Source: Planctomycetota bacterium (GTDB taxonomy: Bacteria > Planctomycetota > Planctomycetia > Pirellulales > UBA1268). Taken from it: a DNA stretch of 64,000 bases. Made by a program: the position numbers and the translations under genes. The stretch spans positions 1 to 64,000 of the forward strand of contig VGZO01000005.1 of assembly GCA_016872555.1 (NCBI GenBank), written 5' to 3'. Position 1 is the first letter of the stretch. Each line of letters opens with the position of its first letter. The notes under the pieces were generated by a model, which saw nothing but the letters and a program-made list of their open reading frames with translations, did no database searches and was not told the DNA's origin. Of this stretch, positions 25,597-34,739 are shown in pieces.

Positions 25597-26359
25597 ACGC
25601 CGCGGGATCTTCCAGCGGCGTCATGTGGCCGCAGCGGGGGACGACGGCGAGCCGCGCTCCGGGAATCACCGCGGCGTCCGCGGCCATCCTCTCCGGCGGC
25701 GTGATCACGTCTTCCGCTCCGCACACCAGCAGCGTCGGGGCGGTTCGGGTGGCGAATGCCCCGGTCATGTCGGGCCGGGCGGCCAGCGCCGCCAGCGCGG
25801 CGGTGACCGTCGCGACCGGCGTGCCGAGGATCATCGCGCGCACGAGCGCTTCGGCACCCCCGCGCTGTGGCGTGCCCCGCGCGACCGCGGACGCCGCGAA
25901 CAACCGCGGTAGCATCGCCTCGGCGAGGGCGCGCGTACCCGCGCGCTGGACGCGCGCGGCGAGGTCGTGGCGCGCGGCGCGCGCGTCGGGGGTGTCGGCT
26001 TCGAGCTTGGTATCGACCAGCACCAGCGCCGTGACGAGATCGGGGTGGCGGATGGCGACGTGCTGGGCGACGTAGCCCCCCAGCGACAGCCCGCAGACCA
26101 CCGCCCGGGCGCCGGGCGCGAGGGCCGTGAGGGCCGCCGCCGCGTCGTCGGCAAGTTGTTCGACGGACGCAGGGGCCGATCCGCCGCTGCGGCCGAAGCC
26201 GCGCTGGTCGGGCGCCAGCAGCCGGAGGCGCCCGGCGAGCGCCTCCTGCCCCGACCACATCCGGTGATCGAGGGGAAAACCGTGCAGCAGCAGCAGGGGC
26301 TCGCCCCGGCCCACGTCGTGGACCCGCAGCGTCGTGTCGGCGAGGGGGACGTCGCGCAT
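25538..26359 (-). CDS. Alpha/beta hydrolase
   Basis: A 273-residue alpha/beta-hydrolase fold protein. The HGFPLDHRMW oxyanion segment (26-35) is followed by nucleophile elbow GLSLGG (Ser92), acid AEDVITPPE (Asp217) and base CGHMTPLE (His245), a full Ser-Asp-His triad. Together with DQRGFGRS this resembles the esterase / 3-oxoadipate enol-lactonase subfamily; the substrate is not predictable. ATG at 26359 fits the domain start. A TTG at 26407 overlapping the upstream stop (TTGA) would add 16 residues with no visible homologous content. It is probably co-transcribed with the upstream HEAT/TPR gene. Its 3' end overlaps the sigma-partner gene by 59 bases. Confidence 0.88.
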   Translation of the reverse strand: MRDVPLADTTLRVHDVGRGEPLLLLHGFPLDHRMWSGQEALAGRLRLLAPDQRGFGRSGGSAPASVEQLADDAAAALTALAPGARAVVCGLSLGGYVAQHVAIRHPDLVTALVLVDTKLEADTPDARAARHDLAARVQRAGTRALAEAMLPRLFAASAVARGTPQRGGAEALVRAMILGTPVATVTAALAALAARPDMTGAFATRTAPTLLVCGAEDVITPPERMAADAAVIPGARLAVVPRCGHMTPLEDPAAFNALLAEFVDGLPRRERRA

Positions 26360-26403
26360 GGCGGGATGAGGCCGGTCCGACCCGTCGGAGGCGGACGGGG
26401 CGG

Positions 26404-28317
26404 TCAACGGGCGGGCGTCGCCGCGAGGCGGCGGAAACGGTCGAGATTCCGCTTGATCGTCGGACTCGCCGGCTCGCGCCGCCAGGCCCGCGTCTGCCAG
26501 CGCGCGGCGCCGTCGTAGTCGCCGGCGGCGGCCCGGCAGTGGGCGAGGGTGTCGAGGTAGGCGGGGCTGTCGAACATCCTGTCGAGCGAAATCCGCGAGT
26601 AGCGTGTCGCCCTCTCGAGGTCGCCGGTGGTGTTGCTCACCAGCCAGGCGTATTCGTTGTAGGAATTGGAGTCTTCGGGAACCGCCTGGATGATGTTCTC
26701 GATCTGCCGCAGCGCCTCCTCGACGCGCTCGGTTGCCGCGGCGAGCTCGGCCGGCGTGTCGGCGGCCGTCTTGTAGAGGGCGATCAGCGAATCGACATCC
26801 TTGCCGTTGGCCGCCAGCGAGGCCTCGATCGCCGCCCGCGCGGCGGCGCCGTCGCCGCGGGCCCGTGCGGCGCAGGCCTCGAAGTACAGCTGCCGTGAGC
26901 GGACCGCGGCCTGTTCACGCTGGAGTTGGTTGAACATGTCGTCGAGATCCTTGCGGCCGTCGCGCCGCTCGAGCGTCTCGCGGATGATCCGGGCGGCGGC
27001 CGCGTCGTCGCCGCCGTCATGGAGGAATTCGGCAAACCGGATCGCGGCCTCGATCCGGACCGCCATGACGAGCGTCGGACGGTCGATCACCTCCTGGTAC
27101 AGCCGTGCGGCCCAGTCGCCGCATCCCCAGTGGGCGACCCGGCCGGCGAGCCACGGTTGCTCGGTGATCGCCGCGCGGCTGGCGGTGAACGCCGCCTCGG
27201 CGATCGGCGCGGCGAGCGCGTCGCGGCCACGGCTCCGCTCGGCGTGCGCGACGGCGAATCCGGTCACCGCGACGCTGCCGAGCCAAGGAAGCGGGGGATC
27301 GAGGAGCGCGTCGACGGCCTCCGGCAACCCCTCGTGGACGCACCATACGAGCGTGTCGGCGAGCTTCGTCGCCGCCCGCATGGACGGGCGATCGGCGGGG
27401 AGCAGGTCGCGAAGCAGGTCGCGGGCCGTGGCGATCGCATCGTCGCGCCGGCCGGCGGCCGCCAGCAGCCTGATTTGCAGCCTGGCCAGGTCCCGCGCCG
27501 GATCGCCCGACACCCCGGCGAAGATGCTGTTGGAAGGTTCCACGCGGTCGCCCCGCCAGTCGTCGAGTGCGTCGAGTGGCGGGGTGGACGCCGCCAGCGT
27601 GCGCCACGCTCCCTCGGCCACCACCAGCGCGGCGGATCGGCCGGCGTCGTCCCCGGCAGCGTCGAATTCGACGAGGGCCCGGAGCAGAACCGCGGCGGGG
27701 CGCTGGCTGGCTCCGAGGCCGGCGGTGATCCTCGGCCGGAGCCGGTCGAACGCGGGATCGTCGGGATACCATTCGGCGGCCAGGAGCGCCGCCGCCCGGC
27801 GCGAGCAGAGCGTCGAGCGGTCGAGGCGGACGATCCGCGCCAGGGCTTCGATCCCCGCCTCGTCGTCGAGATCCATCAACCGGTGCATCGTCACCCCCCG
27901 GTCGTCGATGTTCTGGCCGCGGTACTGGGCCAGGAGACGAGCCACCGGGGGCGGGTCATGGGGCATGTCGAGCGGGATCGTGTCGACGAGCCACCGCGCC
28001 TGGAGGGCGACTTCCAGGTCCTGGCTGGTCTCGGCGGCACGGAGCAAGTCGTCGATCGCCGCGGGCCCGGCCGCGCGGAGGGCCGCGGCGGCCGCTTCGC
28101 GAACGTGGAACTCCTCCGCCCCGAGCCGGGCGATCAGTTCGTCGAGGGGAAGTGCGTCCGGGGAAGCGCTGGCATTCGCCGGGGCCGTGGCCGATACGAT
28201 CGAGGAGGTGCAGGACACCAGCCACCATGCGGCCGTGACCACGCACAGGGCTTCCCGCAGACGGGCGCGGGCGCCGTGGCCGGCGGGCGAATCGCGGTGT
28301 GCGGCGGCCTTGGTCAC
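26404..28317 (-). CDS. HEAT/TPR-repeat putative lipoprotein
   Basis: A 637-residue protein from GTG at 28317 with GGGGGA about 10 bases upstream; no early ATG is available. The N-terminus has a hydrophobic stretch ending LVSC (about residue 36), a plausible lipobox. A HEAT-like segment follows (LDELIARLGAEEFHVREAAAAALRAAG). The long helical middle ends in TPR-like pairs (EDSNSYNEYAWLVSNTTGDLERATRYSRISLDR and SPAYLDTLAHCRAAAGDYDGAARWQTRAW). The last two resemble the closing TPRs of planctomycete secreted scaffold proteins. There is no catalytic signature; a scaffold role on the cell envelope is inferred. It lies between pyrE and the hydrolase on one strand. Confidence 0.75.
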   Translation of the reverse strand: MTKAAAHRDSPAGHGARARLREALCVVTAAWWLVSCTSSIVSATAPANASASPDALPLDELIARLGAEEFHVREAAAAALRAAGPAAIDDLLRAAETSQDLEVALQARWLVDTIPLDMPHDPPPVARLLAQYRGQNIDDRGVTMHRLMDLDDEAGIEALARIVRLDRSTLCSRRAAALLAAEWYPDDPAFDRLRPRITAGLGASQRPAAVLLRALVEFDAAGDDAGRSAALVVAEGAWRTLAASTPPLDALDDWRGDRVEPSNSIFAGVSGDPARDLARLQIRLLAAAGRRDDAIATARDLLRDLLPADRPSMRAATKLADTLVWCVHEGLPEAVDALLDPPLPWLGSVAVTGFAVAHAERSRGRDALAAPIAEAAFTASRAAITEQPWLAGRVAHWGCGDWAARLYQEVIDRPTLVMAVRIEAAIRFAEFLHDGGDDAAAARIIRETLERRDGRKDLDDMFNQLQREQAAVRSRQLYFEACAARARGDGAAARAAIEASLAANGKDVDSLIALYKTAADTPAELAAATERVEEALRQIENIIQAVPEDSNSYNEYAWLVSNTTGDLERATRYSRISLDRMFDSPAYLDTLAHCRAAAGDYDGAARWQTRAWRREPASPTIKRNLDRFRRLAATPAR

Positions 28318-28403
28318 GGTCGACTCGTCCCCCGAGAAGTCAGCGGCTCTTCTTCGAGCCTACGACCGGCGGCGGGGGCAGGGCAAGCCGACGGTGGCCG
28401 CCC

Positions 28404-28988
28404 TCAGGCGATGTCGGGTTCGAGCCCCAGGTCGCGGATCGTGACCAACGACTCCAGTGGAACCCCCTCCGCGGCGAACGCCGCGGAGGCTCCGGCGAGT
28501 CGGTCGATCACGGTCACCACCCGCTCGACCACCAGCCCATGGGCGCGGGCACGCTGGATCGCCACCAGCGCCGAGCCTCCCGTGGTCGTCACGTCCTCGA
28601 CGATCACGACCCGTTGGCCGGGTTGCACCGGGCCCTCGATGAACTTCTGCGTCCCATGGTCCTTGGGTTCCTTGCGGACCAGGAACCCGAGCAGCGGAAG
28701 GCCGGCGACTCCAGCCATGGTGACGACGGCGGCCGTGATCGGGTCGGCACCGATGGCGAGGCCACCGATCGCGTCGGGCAGCGGCCCGCAGGCCGACAAC
28801 CGGGCGAGGATCGACCGGCCGACGAGCATCGCCCCGCGGGCCTCGAGCACGACCTGTTTGGCGTCGAGGTAGTAGCTCGCTTCGCGGCCGCTGGCGAGCT
28901 TGAACGTGCCGCGCCGCAGGGCGCGGCGCTCGATGAGGGCGATCAGTTCCGCCTGATTCCCGCCCGCTGCCGGTTGACCGTGTTCCAT
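28404..28988 (-). CDS. pyrE: Orotate phosphoribosyltransferase
   Basis: A 194-residue enzyme that makes orotidine 5'-phosphate from orotate and PRPP in pyrimidine synthesis. The PRPP-binding loop VVIVEDVTTTGGSA is at 127-140. The N-terminal GTFKLASGREASYYLDAK is the orotate/PRPP contact, and FLVRKEPKDHGTQKFIEG contains the catalytic-loop Lys residues. ATG at 28988 follows AAGGAC. Length and motifs fit a standard bacterial PyrE. It diverges from the nfeD operon across a 120-base gap. The HEAT/TPR gene follows 86 bases downstream on the same strand. Confidence 0.93.
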   Translation of the reverse strand: MEHGQPAAGGNQAELIALIERRALRRGTFKLASGREASYYLDAKQVVLEARGAMLVGRSILARLSACGPLPDAIGGLAIGADPITAAVVTMAGVAGLPLLGFLVRKEPKDHGTQKFIEGPVQPGQRVVIVEDVTTTGGSALVAIQRARAHGLVVERVVTVIDRLAGASAAFAAEGVPLESLVTIRDLGLEPDIA

Positions 28989-29036
28989 GGGTCCTTCTTA
29001 TAGCAAGCTCTCGGGTTCCGGGCAGGCTCCCGGTTT

Positions 29037-29064
29037 TTGACTGGCACCGACCCCCTCCTAGAAT
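29037..29064 (+). promoter_or_regulatory. Sigma70-type promoter of the nfeD-floA operon
   Basis: TTGACT (29037-29042; 5 of 6 to consensus), a 16-base spacer, TAGAAT (29059-29064; 5 of 6). The predicted start is near 29071, giving a leader of about 38 bases before the ATG at 29109. It is one of the best matches in the window and argues against the TTG at 29037 being a translation start. Confidence 0.6.
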
Positions 29065-29108
29065 CAACTGGAGAAGCCACCATTTCGAACGCCGCAGTGG
29101 AGTCGATC

Positions 29109-31292
29109 ATGCCGGCCCCGAGACGACCGTGGCGATGGCCGACGTTCGTCGCAGCGGGTGCCGGGCGCCGTCTCGACCTGCAGGCGGCGACAGTCTGGCT
29201 CGCGGCGATCCTCGCCGTCGCTGTGCCGGCGCCGGGGCAGGAGGCGCCGCCCCCCGCGGAAGATCCGCCGAGCGTGGGCCGGATCGTCGTCCGGTTGCCG
29301 ATCTCCGGGACCCGCGACAAGCAGGCGATGGCGGCGATCACCCGTCAGGTGGAGCGGCTGAAGCCACGCCCCGGCCAGCGTGGGATCCTGGTCGTCGAGT
29401 TCGCCCCCGGTGACGAGGGGGATGTCAGCGACTTCGGCCACTGTTTCGAACTCGCCCGATTTCTCGGGTCGCCAAGTCTGGCGGCGGTCAAGACGGTCGC
29501 GTTCCTGCCGCAGGGCATCCGCGGCCATGCCGTGCTCGTGGCACTGGCCTGCGAGCAGATCGTGATCGCGCCCGAGGCGGAGCTCGGGCCCGCCGTGTTG
29601 GCCGGTGACGCCATCGACAACACGATCCGGACGGCCTACACGGAGATCGCCGGCCGCCACCGTACCGTGCCGGAGGCGCTGGCCGTGGCGCTGGTGGATC
29701 CGACCGCCCGCGTCGTCCGGGCGGCGACCGAGGATGGCGACCAGTTCGTCCCTGCCGATCGCGTCGCCGCACTCCGCGAGACGACGACCGTCCTGGAAGT
29801 CGAGGATGTCGGCCCCAGCCCACTGGTGGCGACGGGACGCCGGGCGCGATCGCTCGGGCTGGCGTCGTTGCTCGCGGAGAACACGGCCGAGTTGGCGCGG
29901 GGGCTGGGGACCCTCGAGCGTGCCCTGCTCGCCGATCCCGGGACGGCGGAAGGCTGGAACGCCGCCGTCATCGACCTCTCCGGCGTCATCGGCGGCGACG
30001 TCGTCGCGCGGACCCAGCGGCGGATCGAGCGGCTCGTCGCCGAAGGGGTCAACTTCGTCTGCCTGCGGATCGACAGCCGCGGAGGTGAACCCGACCAGAG
30101 CCTCGTCCTCAGCGGATGGCTGGCGGGGCTCGACGCCGGCCGCGTCCGCACGGTGGCCTACGTGCCCGTGCAGGCGCGCGGGGACGCGGGGCTGGTGGCA
30201 CTCGCCTGCGACGACCTGGTGATGGGCCCTTCGGCGGTGATCGGCGGGCCGGGGGAGGTATCGATCGGTCGTGATGCCGGAGCGGACATCACGACCAGTT
30301 GGAGGAAACAGGTCGCCGAACCGCGCGGTCGCTCCTGGTCGTTGCCGGTGGCGCTGGTCCGCCCGGACGTGGCGGTCCACCGCGCCACCGAGACGGCCAC
30401 CGGGCGGGTCGAGTACTTTTCCCCCGAGGAGCTCGCCGAACGGGCCGACCGCGCGGCCTGGCAACTCGGGGCCCAGGTCAAGAAGGGGCCGACGCAGCTG
30501 TCGGCCGCCGAGGCCGAGGCCTTCGGCCTGGCGGGGCACGTCGTCGAGGGGATCGACGGCATTTCCCAGGCCTACGGGATCGAGGGACAGATCAAACCCT
30601 CGATCCCGGGGTGGGCGGAGTCGCTGCTCGAAGCCCTCGCCAGTCCCGAGCTGGCCTGGCTGCTGCTGCTGATCGGTGGCGCGGCGCTGCTCTTCGAACT
30701 GCAGACCCCGGGCGTCGGGCTCGGCGGGTTCGTCGCCACGGTGGCGTTCGTCGTCTACTTCTGGGGCCAGTTCCTCCGCGGCACGAGCGGATCGCTCGAG
30801 GTGATGCTGTTCGTCGTCGGGCTGTTCTGCCTGGCGATGGAGATCTTCGTGTTTCCCGGGTTCGGCGTCCTCGGCCTCGGCGGCGGGCTGCTGATGGTGG
30901 CGGCGCTGGTGCTGGCCAGCCAGTCGTTCGTGCTGCCGGCCAACGACTACCAGCTCCGTCAGCTCGAGTGGTCGCTGGCGACGCTCCTCGGCGTCGCCGT
31001 GGGCGTCGCCGTGCTCGGCGTGCTCATGCGCCGCTGGCTGCCGGCGATCCCCTGGCTGCGGGACGTGATCGCCGAGGAGCCGTCGGCCGGCACGGTCACC
31101 GATTCCGTGGCCCTGCCCGCGGTGGGCAGCAGTGGCACGACGACGACGCGCCTCGCCCCGGCCGGCAAGGCGCTGTTCGACGGCATCGTCTGCGACGTCG
31201 CCAGCGACGGACCGCTGATCGAGCCGGGGGTGGCGGTGACGGTGGTGGCGCTGCGCGGCCAGCGGGTCGTCGTCAGGGCCGCCGTGCCATGA
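29109..31292 (+). CDS. NfeD1-type membrane protein with two ClpP-like domains lacking the catalytic Ser
   Basis: A 727-residue protein. ATG at 29109 follows a TGGAG and opens a signal helix (ATVWLAAILAVAV). Two SppA/ClpP-fold domains follow (roughly 55-290 and 290-490). Multi-pass membrane segments start near residue 514 (LAWLLLLIGGAALLFELQTPG to LVLASQSFV). A C-terminal OB fold (GKALFDGIVCDVAS..VVVALRGQRVVVRA) is typical of NfeD. In NfeD1b proteases the nucleophile lies in an ASAG-type motif. Here the equivalent positions read RGDAGLVALAC (second domain) and RGHAVLVALAC (first), so neither has Ser and peptidase activity is doubtful. It overlaps the next nfeD gene by ATGA. NfeD proteins partner flotillin-like FloA in membrane microdomains. 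Confidence 0.87.
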   Translation: MPAPRRPWRWPTFVAAGAGRRLDLQAATVWLAAILAVAVPAPGQEAPPPAEDPPSVGRIVVRLPISGTRDKQAMAAITRQVERLKPRPGQRGILVVEFAPGDEGDVSDFGHCFELARFLGSPSLAAVKTVAFLPQGIRGHAVLVALACEQIVIAPEAELGPAVLAGDAIDNTIRTAYTEIAGRHRTVPEALAVALVDPTARVVRAATEDGDQFVPADRVAALRETTTVLEVEDVGPSPLVATGRRARSLGLASLLAENTAELARGLGTLERALLADPGTAEGWNAAVIDLSGVIGGDVVARTQRRIERLVAEGVNFVCLRIDSRGGEPDQSLVLSGWLAGLDAGRVRTVAYVPVQARGDAGLVALACDDLVMGPSAVIGGPGEVSIGRDAGADITTSWRKQVAEPRGRSWSLPVALVRPDVAVHRATETATGRVEYFSPEELAERADRAAWQLGAQVKKGPTQLSAAEAEAFGLAGHVVEGIDGISQAYGIEGQIKPSIPGWAESLLEALASPELAWLLLLIGGAALLFELQTPGVGLGGFVATVAFVVYFWGQFLRGTSGSLEVMLFVVGLFCLAMEIFVFPGFGVLGLGGGLLMVAALVLASQSFVLPANDYQLRQLEWSLATLLGVAVGVAVLGVLMRRWLPAIPWLRDVIAEEPSAGTVTDSVALPAVGSSGTTTTRLAPAGKALFDGIVCDVASDGPLIEPGVAVTVVALRGQRVVVRAAVP

Positions 31293-31897
31293 GCTTGATG
31301 TGGGTCGTGCTGCTGTTGGTGCTCGGCCTGGCGGTGATGGTGGCCGAGGTGTTCGTGCCCTCCGGCGGGGTGCTCGGCTTCGTCAGCATCATGGCGATCC
31401 TCGCCGCGGTGACACTGGCCTTCCTCCAGGTCGGTCCGGGCGCCGGCGTGATGACACTGGCGGTCGTCGTGGTGAGCGTGCCGACCGTGCTCGGGCTCGC
31501 GTTCCGCTGGTTTCCCGAAACAGCGCTCGGCAGGCGTGTCCTGCCTCCGCCTCCGGAAGGGACGGAGGTGGTCCCGCAGGCGGCCGAGCGGCAGCGTTTG
31601 CGCGACCTGGTCGGGCAATCGGGAGACGCGGTGACCGACCTGCTCCCCTGGGGCACGGTGGCGCTGGGGAGCGAGCGGGTCGAGGGGATGAGCGATGCGG
31701 GGCCGCTGACGGCCGGGAGCCGGGTCAGGGTGGTCGGTGTCCAGGGGCTGGCGGTGATCGTCCGTCCCGTGGGGAGTGCATCCGCCGATCGTCACGGTGC
31801 CCATGGTCCTGACGAGTCCGCCCCGCCCCCGGGCGACCGGCTCTCGCCCACCCTGGAGACCTTCGAGTTCGACCAATTCGACCCTCCGCCCGCTTGA
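31289..31897 (+). CDS. Short NfeD-family protein
   Basis: A 202-residue protein starting inside the upstream stop (ATGA). Two or three transmembrane helices (MWVVLLLVLGLAVMVAEVFVP, VSIMAILAAVTLAFLQV, VMTLAVVVVSVPTVLGLAF) precede a soluble OB-fold domain. Its strand pattern (DLLPWGTVALGSERVEGMSDAGPL and AGSRVRVVGVQGLAVIVRPV) is the NfeD C-terminal signature. An acidic and proline-rich tail follows. NfeD OB domains are thought to bind flotillin partners; the next gene is floA. It is translationally coupled to the long NfeD, so the two probably act in one complex. Confidence 0.88.
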   Translation: MSLMWVVLLLVLGLAVMVAEVFVPSGGVLGFVSIMAILAAVTLAFLQVGPGAGVMTLAVVVVSVPTVLGLAFRWFPETALGRRVLPPPPEGTEVVPQAAERQRLRDLVGQSGDAVTDLLPWGTVALGSERVEGMSDAGPLTAGSRVRVVGVQGLAVIVRPVGSASADRHGAHGPDESAPPPGDRLSPTLETFEFDQFDPPPA

Positions 31898-31969
31898 CTG
31901 GCCGCGGTGGCGGATCAACGCTTGCCCGGAGATGTCCGGTCGCCGGCCATGCCGTTCCAGGGAGTCCCG

Positions 31970-32998
31970 ATGCGATACGTTTCGGTGGCAATCCTCGTCT
32001 TCGGTCTCCTCGCCCTCCTCGTGATGGCGCTGCTCATGGCCCGCTACCTGCGGCTGTGGGTGCAGTCCTACGCCTCGGGTGCCGGGATCGGGCTGTTCGA
32101 TCTGGTGGCGATGAGCTTCAAGAAGGTCAGCCCGACGGTCATCGTCCGCAGCAAGATCATGGCGGTGAAAGCCGGTCTCGGTGACGCCAGCGGCATCACC
32201 CGGCAGGCGCTGGAGGGGCATTACCTCGCCGGGGGGCGGGTGCCGCTGGTCGTCCAGGCGCTGATCGCCGCCAACAAGGCGGGGATGACGGAGCTCGACT
32301 GGAAGCTCGCGACCGCGATCGACCTCGCCGGCCGCAACGTCCGCGAGGCGGTGCAGACGAGCGTCTATCCCAAGGTGATCGACTGCCCCGCTCGCAACAG
32401 CGGCCGCGACTCGCTCGACGCCGTCGCCAAGAACGGGATCCAACTCAAGGTCCGCGCCCGGGTGACCGTCCGCACCAACCTCAACCAGCTCATCGGCGGA
32501 GCCACCGAGGAGACGATCATCGCCCGCGTCGGCGAGGGGATCGTGTCGGCGATCGGATCGGCGGAGAAGCACACCGACGTGCTCGAAAACCCCGACGTCA
32601 TCTCGAAGACGGTGCTCGCGCGGCGCCTCGACGCCAACACCGCGTTCGAGATCGTCTCGATCGACATCGCCGACATCGACGTCGGGGCCAACATCGGCGC
32701 CCGGCTCCAGGCCGACCAGGCCGAGGCCGACACGCGCGTCGCCCGGGCGAACGCCGAGGGGCGCCGCGCGATGGCGGTGGCCCGCGAGCAGGAGATGGTG
32801 GCGGGCATCGAGGAGAGCCGGGCGGCGCTCGTCGAGGCCGAGGCCGAGGTGCCCCGCGCGATCGCCGACTCGCTCCACTCGGGGCAGCTGGGAATCGTCG
32901 ACTACTACAAACTGCGGAATCTCCAGGCCGACACGGAGATGCGCCGCTCGATCGCCGGCGCTTCGGCGTCGGGAGCGTCGGCGCCGCCGCCGGCGTGA
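31970..32998 (+). CDS. floA: Flotillin-like protein FloA
   Basis: A 342-residue SPFH/flotillin-like membrane protein. ATG at 31970 was chosen over GTG 31907 and ATG 31949 because GGGAG lies just upstream and [27 protein letters not shown] is the expected N-terminal membrane hairpin. The body has [66 protein letters not shown] and the heptad-rich [26 protein letters not shown], all standard in FloA (YqfA). FloA organises functional membrane microdomains. The nfeD-nfeD-floA order parallels yqeZ-yqfA of Bacillus subtilis. The low-complexity tail ([11 protein letters not shown]) is short. Confidence 0.95.
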   Translation: MRYVSVAILVFGLLALLVMALLMARYLRLWVQSYASGAGIGLFDLVAMSFKKVSPTVIVRSKIMAVKAGLGDASGITRQALEGHYLAGGRVPLVVQALIAANKAGMTELDWKLATAIDLAGRNVREAVQTSVYPKVIDCPARNSGRDSLDAVAKNGIQLKVRARVTVRTNLNQLIGGATEETIIARVGEGIVSAIGSAEKHTDVLENPDVISKTVLARRLDANTAFEIVSIDIADIDVGANIGARLQADQAEADTRVARANAEGRRAMAVAREQEMVAGIEESRAALVEAEAEVPRAIADSLHSGQLGIVDYYKLRNLQADTEMRRSIAGASASGASAPPPA

Positions 32999-33074
32999 GC
33001 GTCGTCCGGGGGTGAACACCGGCGGTGCCGGCCCCCGGCACCGCGGCGTTCCGTTCCAGCGAGGAGAGACTGCG

Positions 33075-33791
33075 ATGCCGGGAATGCCCGTGGCGGCCAT
33101 CGATTTCAGCGACCTCCTCGAATTGGCCCCGATCCTCCTGCCGGTCGGTCTGTGGGTCCTGTCGCGGCTGGCCGCGGTGGTGCGGGGAATGAACAACGCG
33201 CCGCCGGGCAGACCGCAGCCGTTTCCACCCGACGTCGTCCGCGACCTGCGGCGTGGACCGGCCCCCGGGCGTGCCGCGCCGCCGCGCCCCCCCGCCCCTG
33301 CGCGGCGCCCGGTCCCGGTCCCGGTCGCCGGTGGTGGCGAACCCCCCGCCGCCGCCGATCCGGCGTTCGAGCTTGCCAAGCAGATCGAGGAGTTCATCGC
33401 CCGTGGGCAGGGGTCCGCGGTGCGGAAGCCGTCGCCGCCGCAGCCCGCCGCAGCCCGCCCTCCCGGCACGGAGCGGCGGGCGTCGCGTCATGGGGAGCGG
33501 AAGGATCCCCGACAGCCGCAGCGGCCAGGGGCAGCGGCGAAGGCACCGGCACCACCGCCAGCGGCGACGGATCTGGGGCGGCTGCCGACCGACGTCAGCC
33601 GCCATGTCGAAGCGGCGTTTCGCCAGGAACCGCGCGCGCTGACTGTCACGGATCCGGTGGCGCCGACGGTGGCGACGACCCCGCAACACCCCGTCGTCGC
33701 CGAGCTGGTGGCGGCGATCCGCGACCCGCGTGCCTTGCAGCGGATGATCCTCGTCCGTGAGATTCTCGATCGGCCCGTCGACCGCTGGTGA
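33075..33791 (+). CDS. Proline-rich membrane-anchored protein downstream of floA
   Basis: A 238-residue protein. ATG at 33075 follows GAGGAGAG. One N-terminal hydrophobic helix (LLELAPILLPVGLWVLSRLAAVV) leads to a disordered region rich in Pro, Arg and Ala (about 45-180). It closes with a conserved-looking helical end (HPVVAELVAAIRDPRALQRMILVREILDRPVDRW). I do not recognise a named family. The end resembles short helices in planctomycete proteins encoded after floA, where a role in the flotillin complex is possible. It is 76 bases after floA on the same strand, so likely part of the operon. Function unknown. Confidence 0.7.
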   Translation: MPGMPVAAIDFSDLLELAPILLPVGLWVLSRLAAVVRGMNNAPPGRPQPFPPDVVRDLRRGPAPGRAAPPRPPAPARRPVPVPVAGGGEPPAAADPAFELAKQIEEFIARGQGSAVRKPSPPQPAAARPPGTERRASRHGERKDPRQPQRPGAAAKAPAPPPAATDLGRLPTDVSRHVEAAFRQEPRALTVTDPVAPTVATTPQHPVVAELVAAIRDPRALQRMILVREILDRPVDRW

Positions 33792-33818
33792 GCGACGGGG
33801 TCTCCGCGGAGGCGAACG

Positions 33819-34739
33819 ATGCCCACCCCGTCCCCGATCCGTCCCGGCACGGATCGCCTCGGCTGGATCGGCACCGGGATCATGGGGCGGGCGATGGCGG
33901 CGCGGCTGCTCGCGGCGGGGCACCGGCTCACCGTCCACACCCGCTCGCCGGCCAAGGCCGAGCCGTTGCTTGCGGCGGGGGCCGAGTGGGCGCCGACGCC
34001 GGCCGCGGCGGCCGCCGGCTCCGCCGCCACGTTCGTGATCGTCGGCTACCCGGCCGACGTCGAGGCGGTCGTGTTCGGTGCCGACGGCGTCCTCGCCGCG
34101 CTCGCCCCTGGAGCGCTGCTCGTCGACCACACCACCAGCAGCCCGGCGCTGGCGGAGCGGATCGCCGCGGCGGTCGCCGCGCGCGGCGCGACGAGCCTCG
34201 ACGCGCCGGTCACCGGCGGGGATCGCGGTGCCCGCGAGGGCACGCTGACGGTGTTCGTCGGTGGTGATCCGGCCGCGCGGGGGGCGCTCGACGCCTGCTG
34301 GCCCGCCGTCTCCGCCCGCGTCGTCGATTGCGGGCCGCCGGGCAGCGGCCAACGGACAAAACTCGTCAACCAGATCGCGATCGCCGCGGGGATGATCGGG
34401 ATGTGCGAGGCGCTGCTGTTCGCGTGGCGCGCCGGGTTGGATCCCGAGGTGACGCTCGGCGCCATCGCCGGGGGGGCGGCGGGGAGTTGGTCGCTGTCGA
34501 ACCTCGGTCCACGGATCCTCCGGGGTGATTTCGCGCCCGGCTTCCTCGTCGAGCACTTCGTCAAGGACATGGAGCTCGCCCTCGAGGAGTGCCGGCGGAT
34601 GGACCTGCGCCTGCCGGGGCTCGAATTGGCCGAGTCGTTGTACCGTCGGCTCGCCGACAGTGGCCGCGGCCGGCTGGGGACGCAGAGCCTCGTGCTGGCG
34701 CTGGCAGAGCATGCAGCGCTGCGGTGGCCGACCTGCTGA
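33819..34739 (+). CDS. 3-hydroxyisobutyrate-dehydrogenase-family NAD(P) oxidoreductase
   Basis: A 306-residue beta-hydroxyacid dehydrogenase. Rossmann motif LGWIGTGIMGRAMAARL (14-30), substrate loop DAPVTGGDRGAREGTLTVFVGG (128-149), catalytic Lys181 in GSGQRTKLVNQ, and an all-helical C-terminal domain with FVKDMELALEE. These fit the 3-hydroxyisobutyrate / tartronate-semialdehyde reductase group; the exact substrate is unclear. Start ATG at 33819 follows GGAGGCG. It is 27 bases after the proline-rich gene, so it may be read with the nfeD-floA operon although the function looks unrelated. Confidence 0.88.
   Translation: MPTPSPIRPGTDRLGWIGTGIMGRAMAARLLAAGHRLTVHTRSPAKAEPLLAAGAEWAPTPAAAAAGSAATFVIVGYPADVEAVVFGADGVLAALAPGALLVDHTTSSPALAERIAAAVAARGATSLDAPVTGGDRGAREGTLTVFVGGDPAARGALDACWPAVSARVVDCGPPGSGQRTKLVNQIAIAAGMIGMCEALLFAWRAGLDPEVTLGAIAGGAAGSWSLSNLGPRILRGDFAPGFLVEHFVKDMELALEECRRMDLRLPGLELAESLYRRLADSGRGRLGTQSLVLALAEHAALRWPTC

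Noticed and set aside
26360-26407. TTG start overlapping the upstream stop for the alpha/beta hydrolase
   Set aside because: The extra 16 residues are not family-like and no ribosome-binding site precedes the TTG. ATG 26359 also lacks a good site, so this is a preference only.
29037-29108. TTG start giving a longer NfeD protein
   Set aside because: This TTG is the first half of a good -35 element and the extra residues lack homology; ATG 29109 begins the signal helix.
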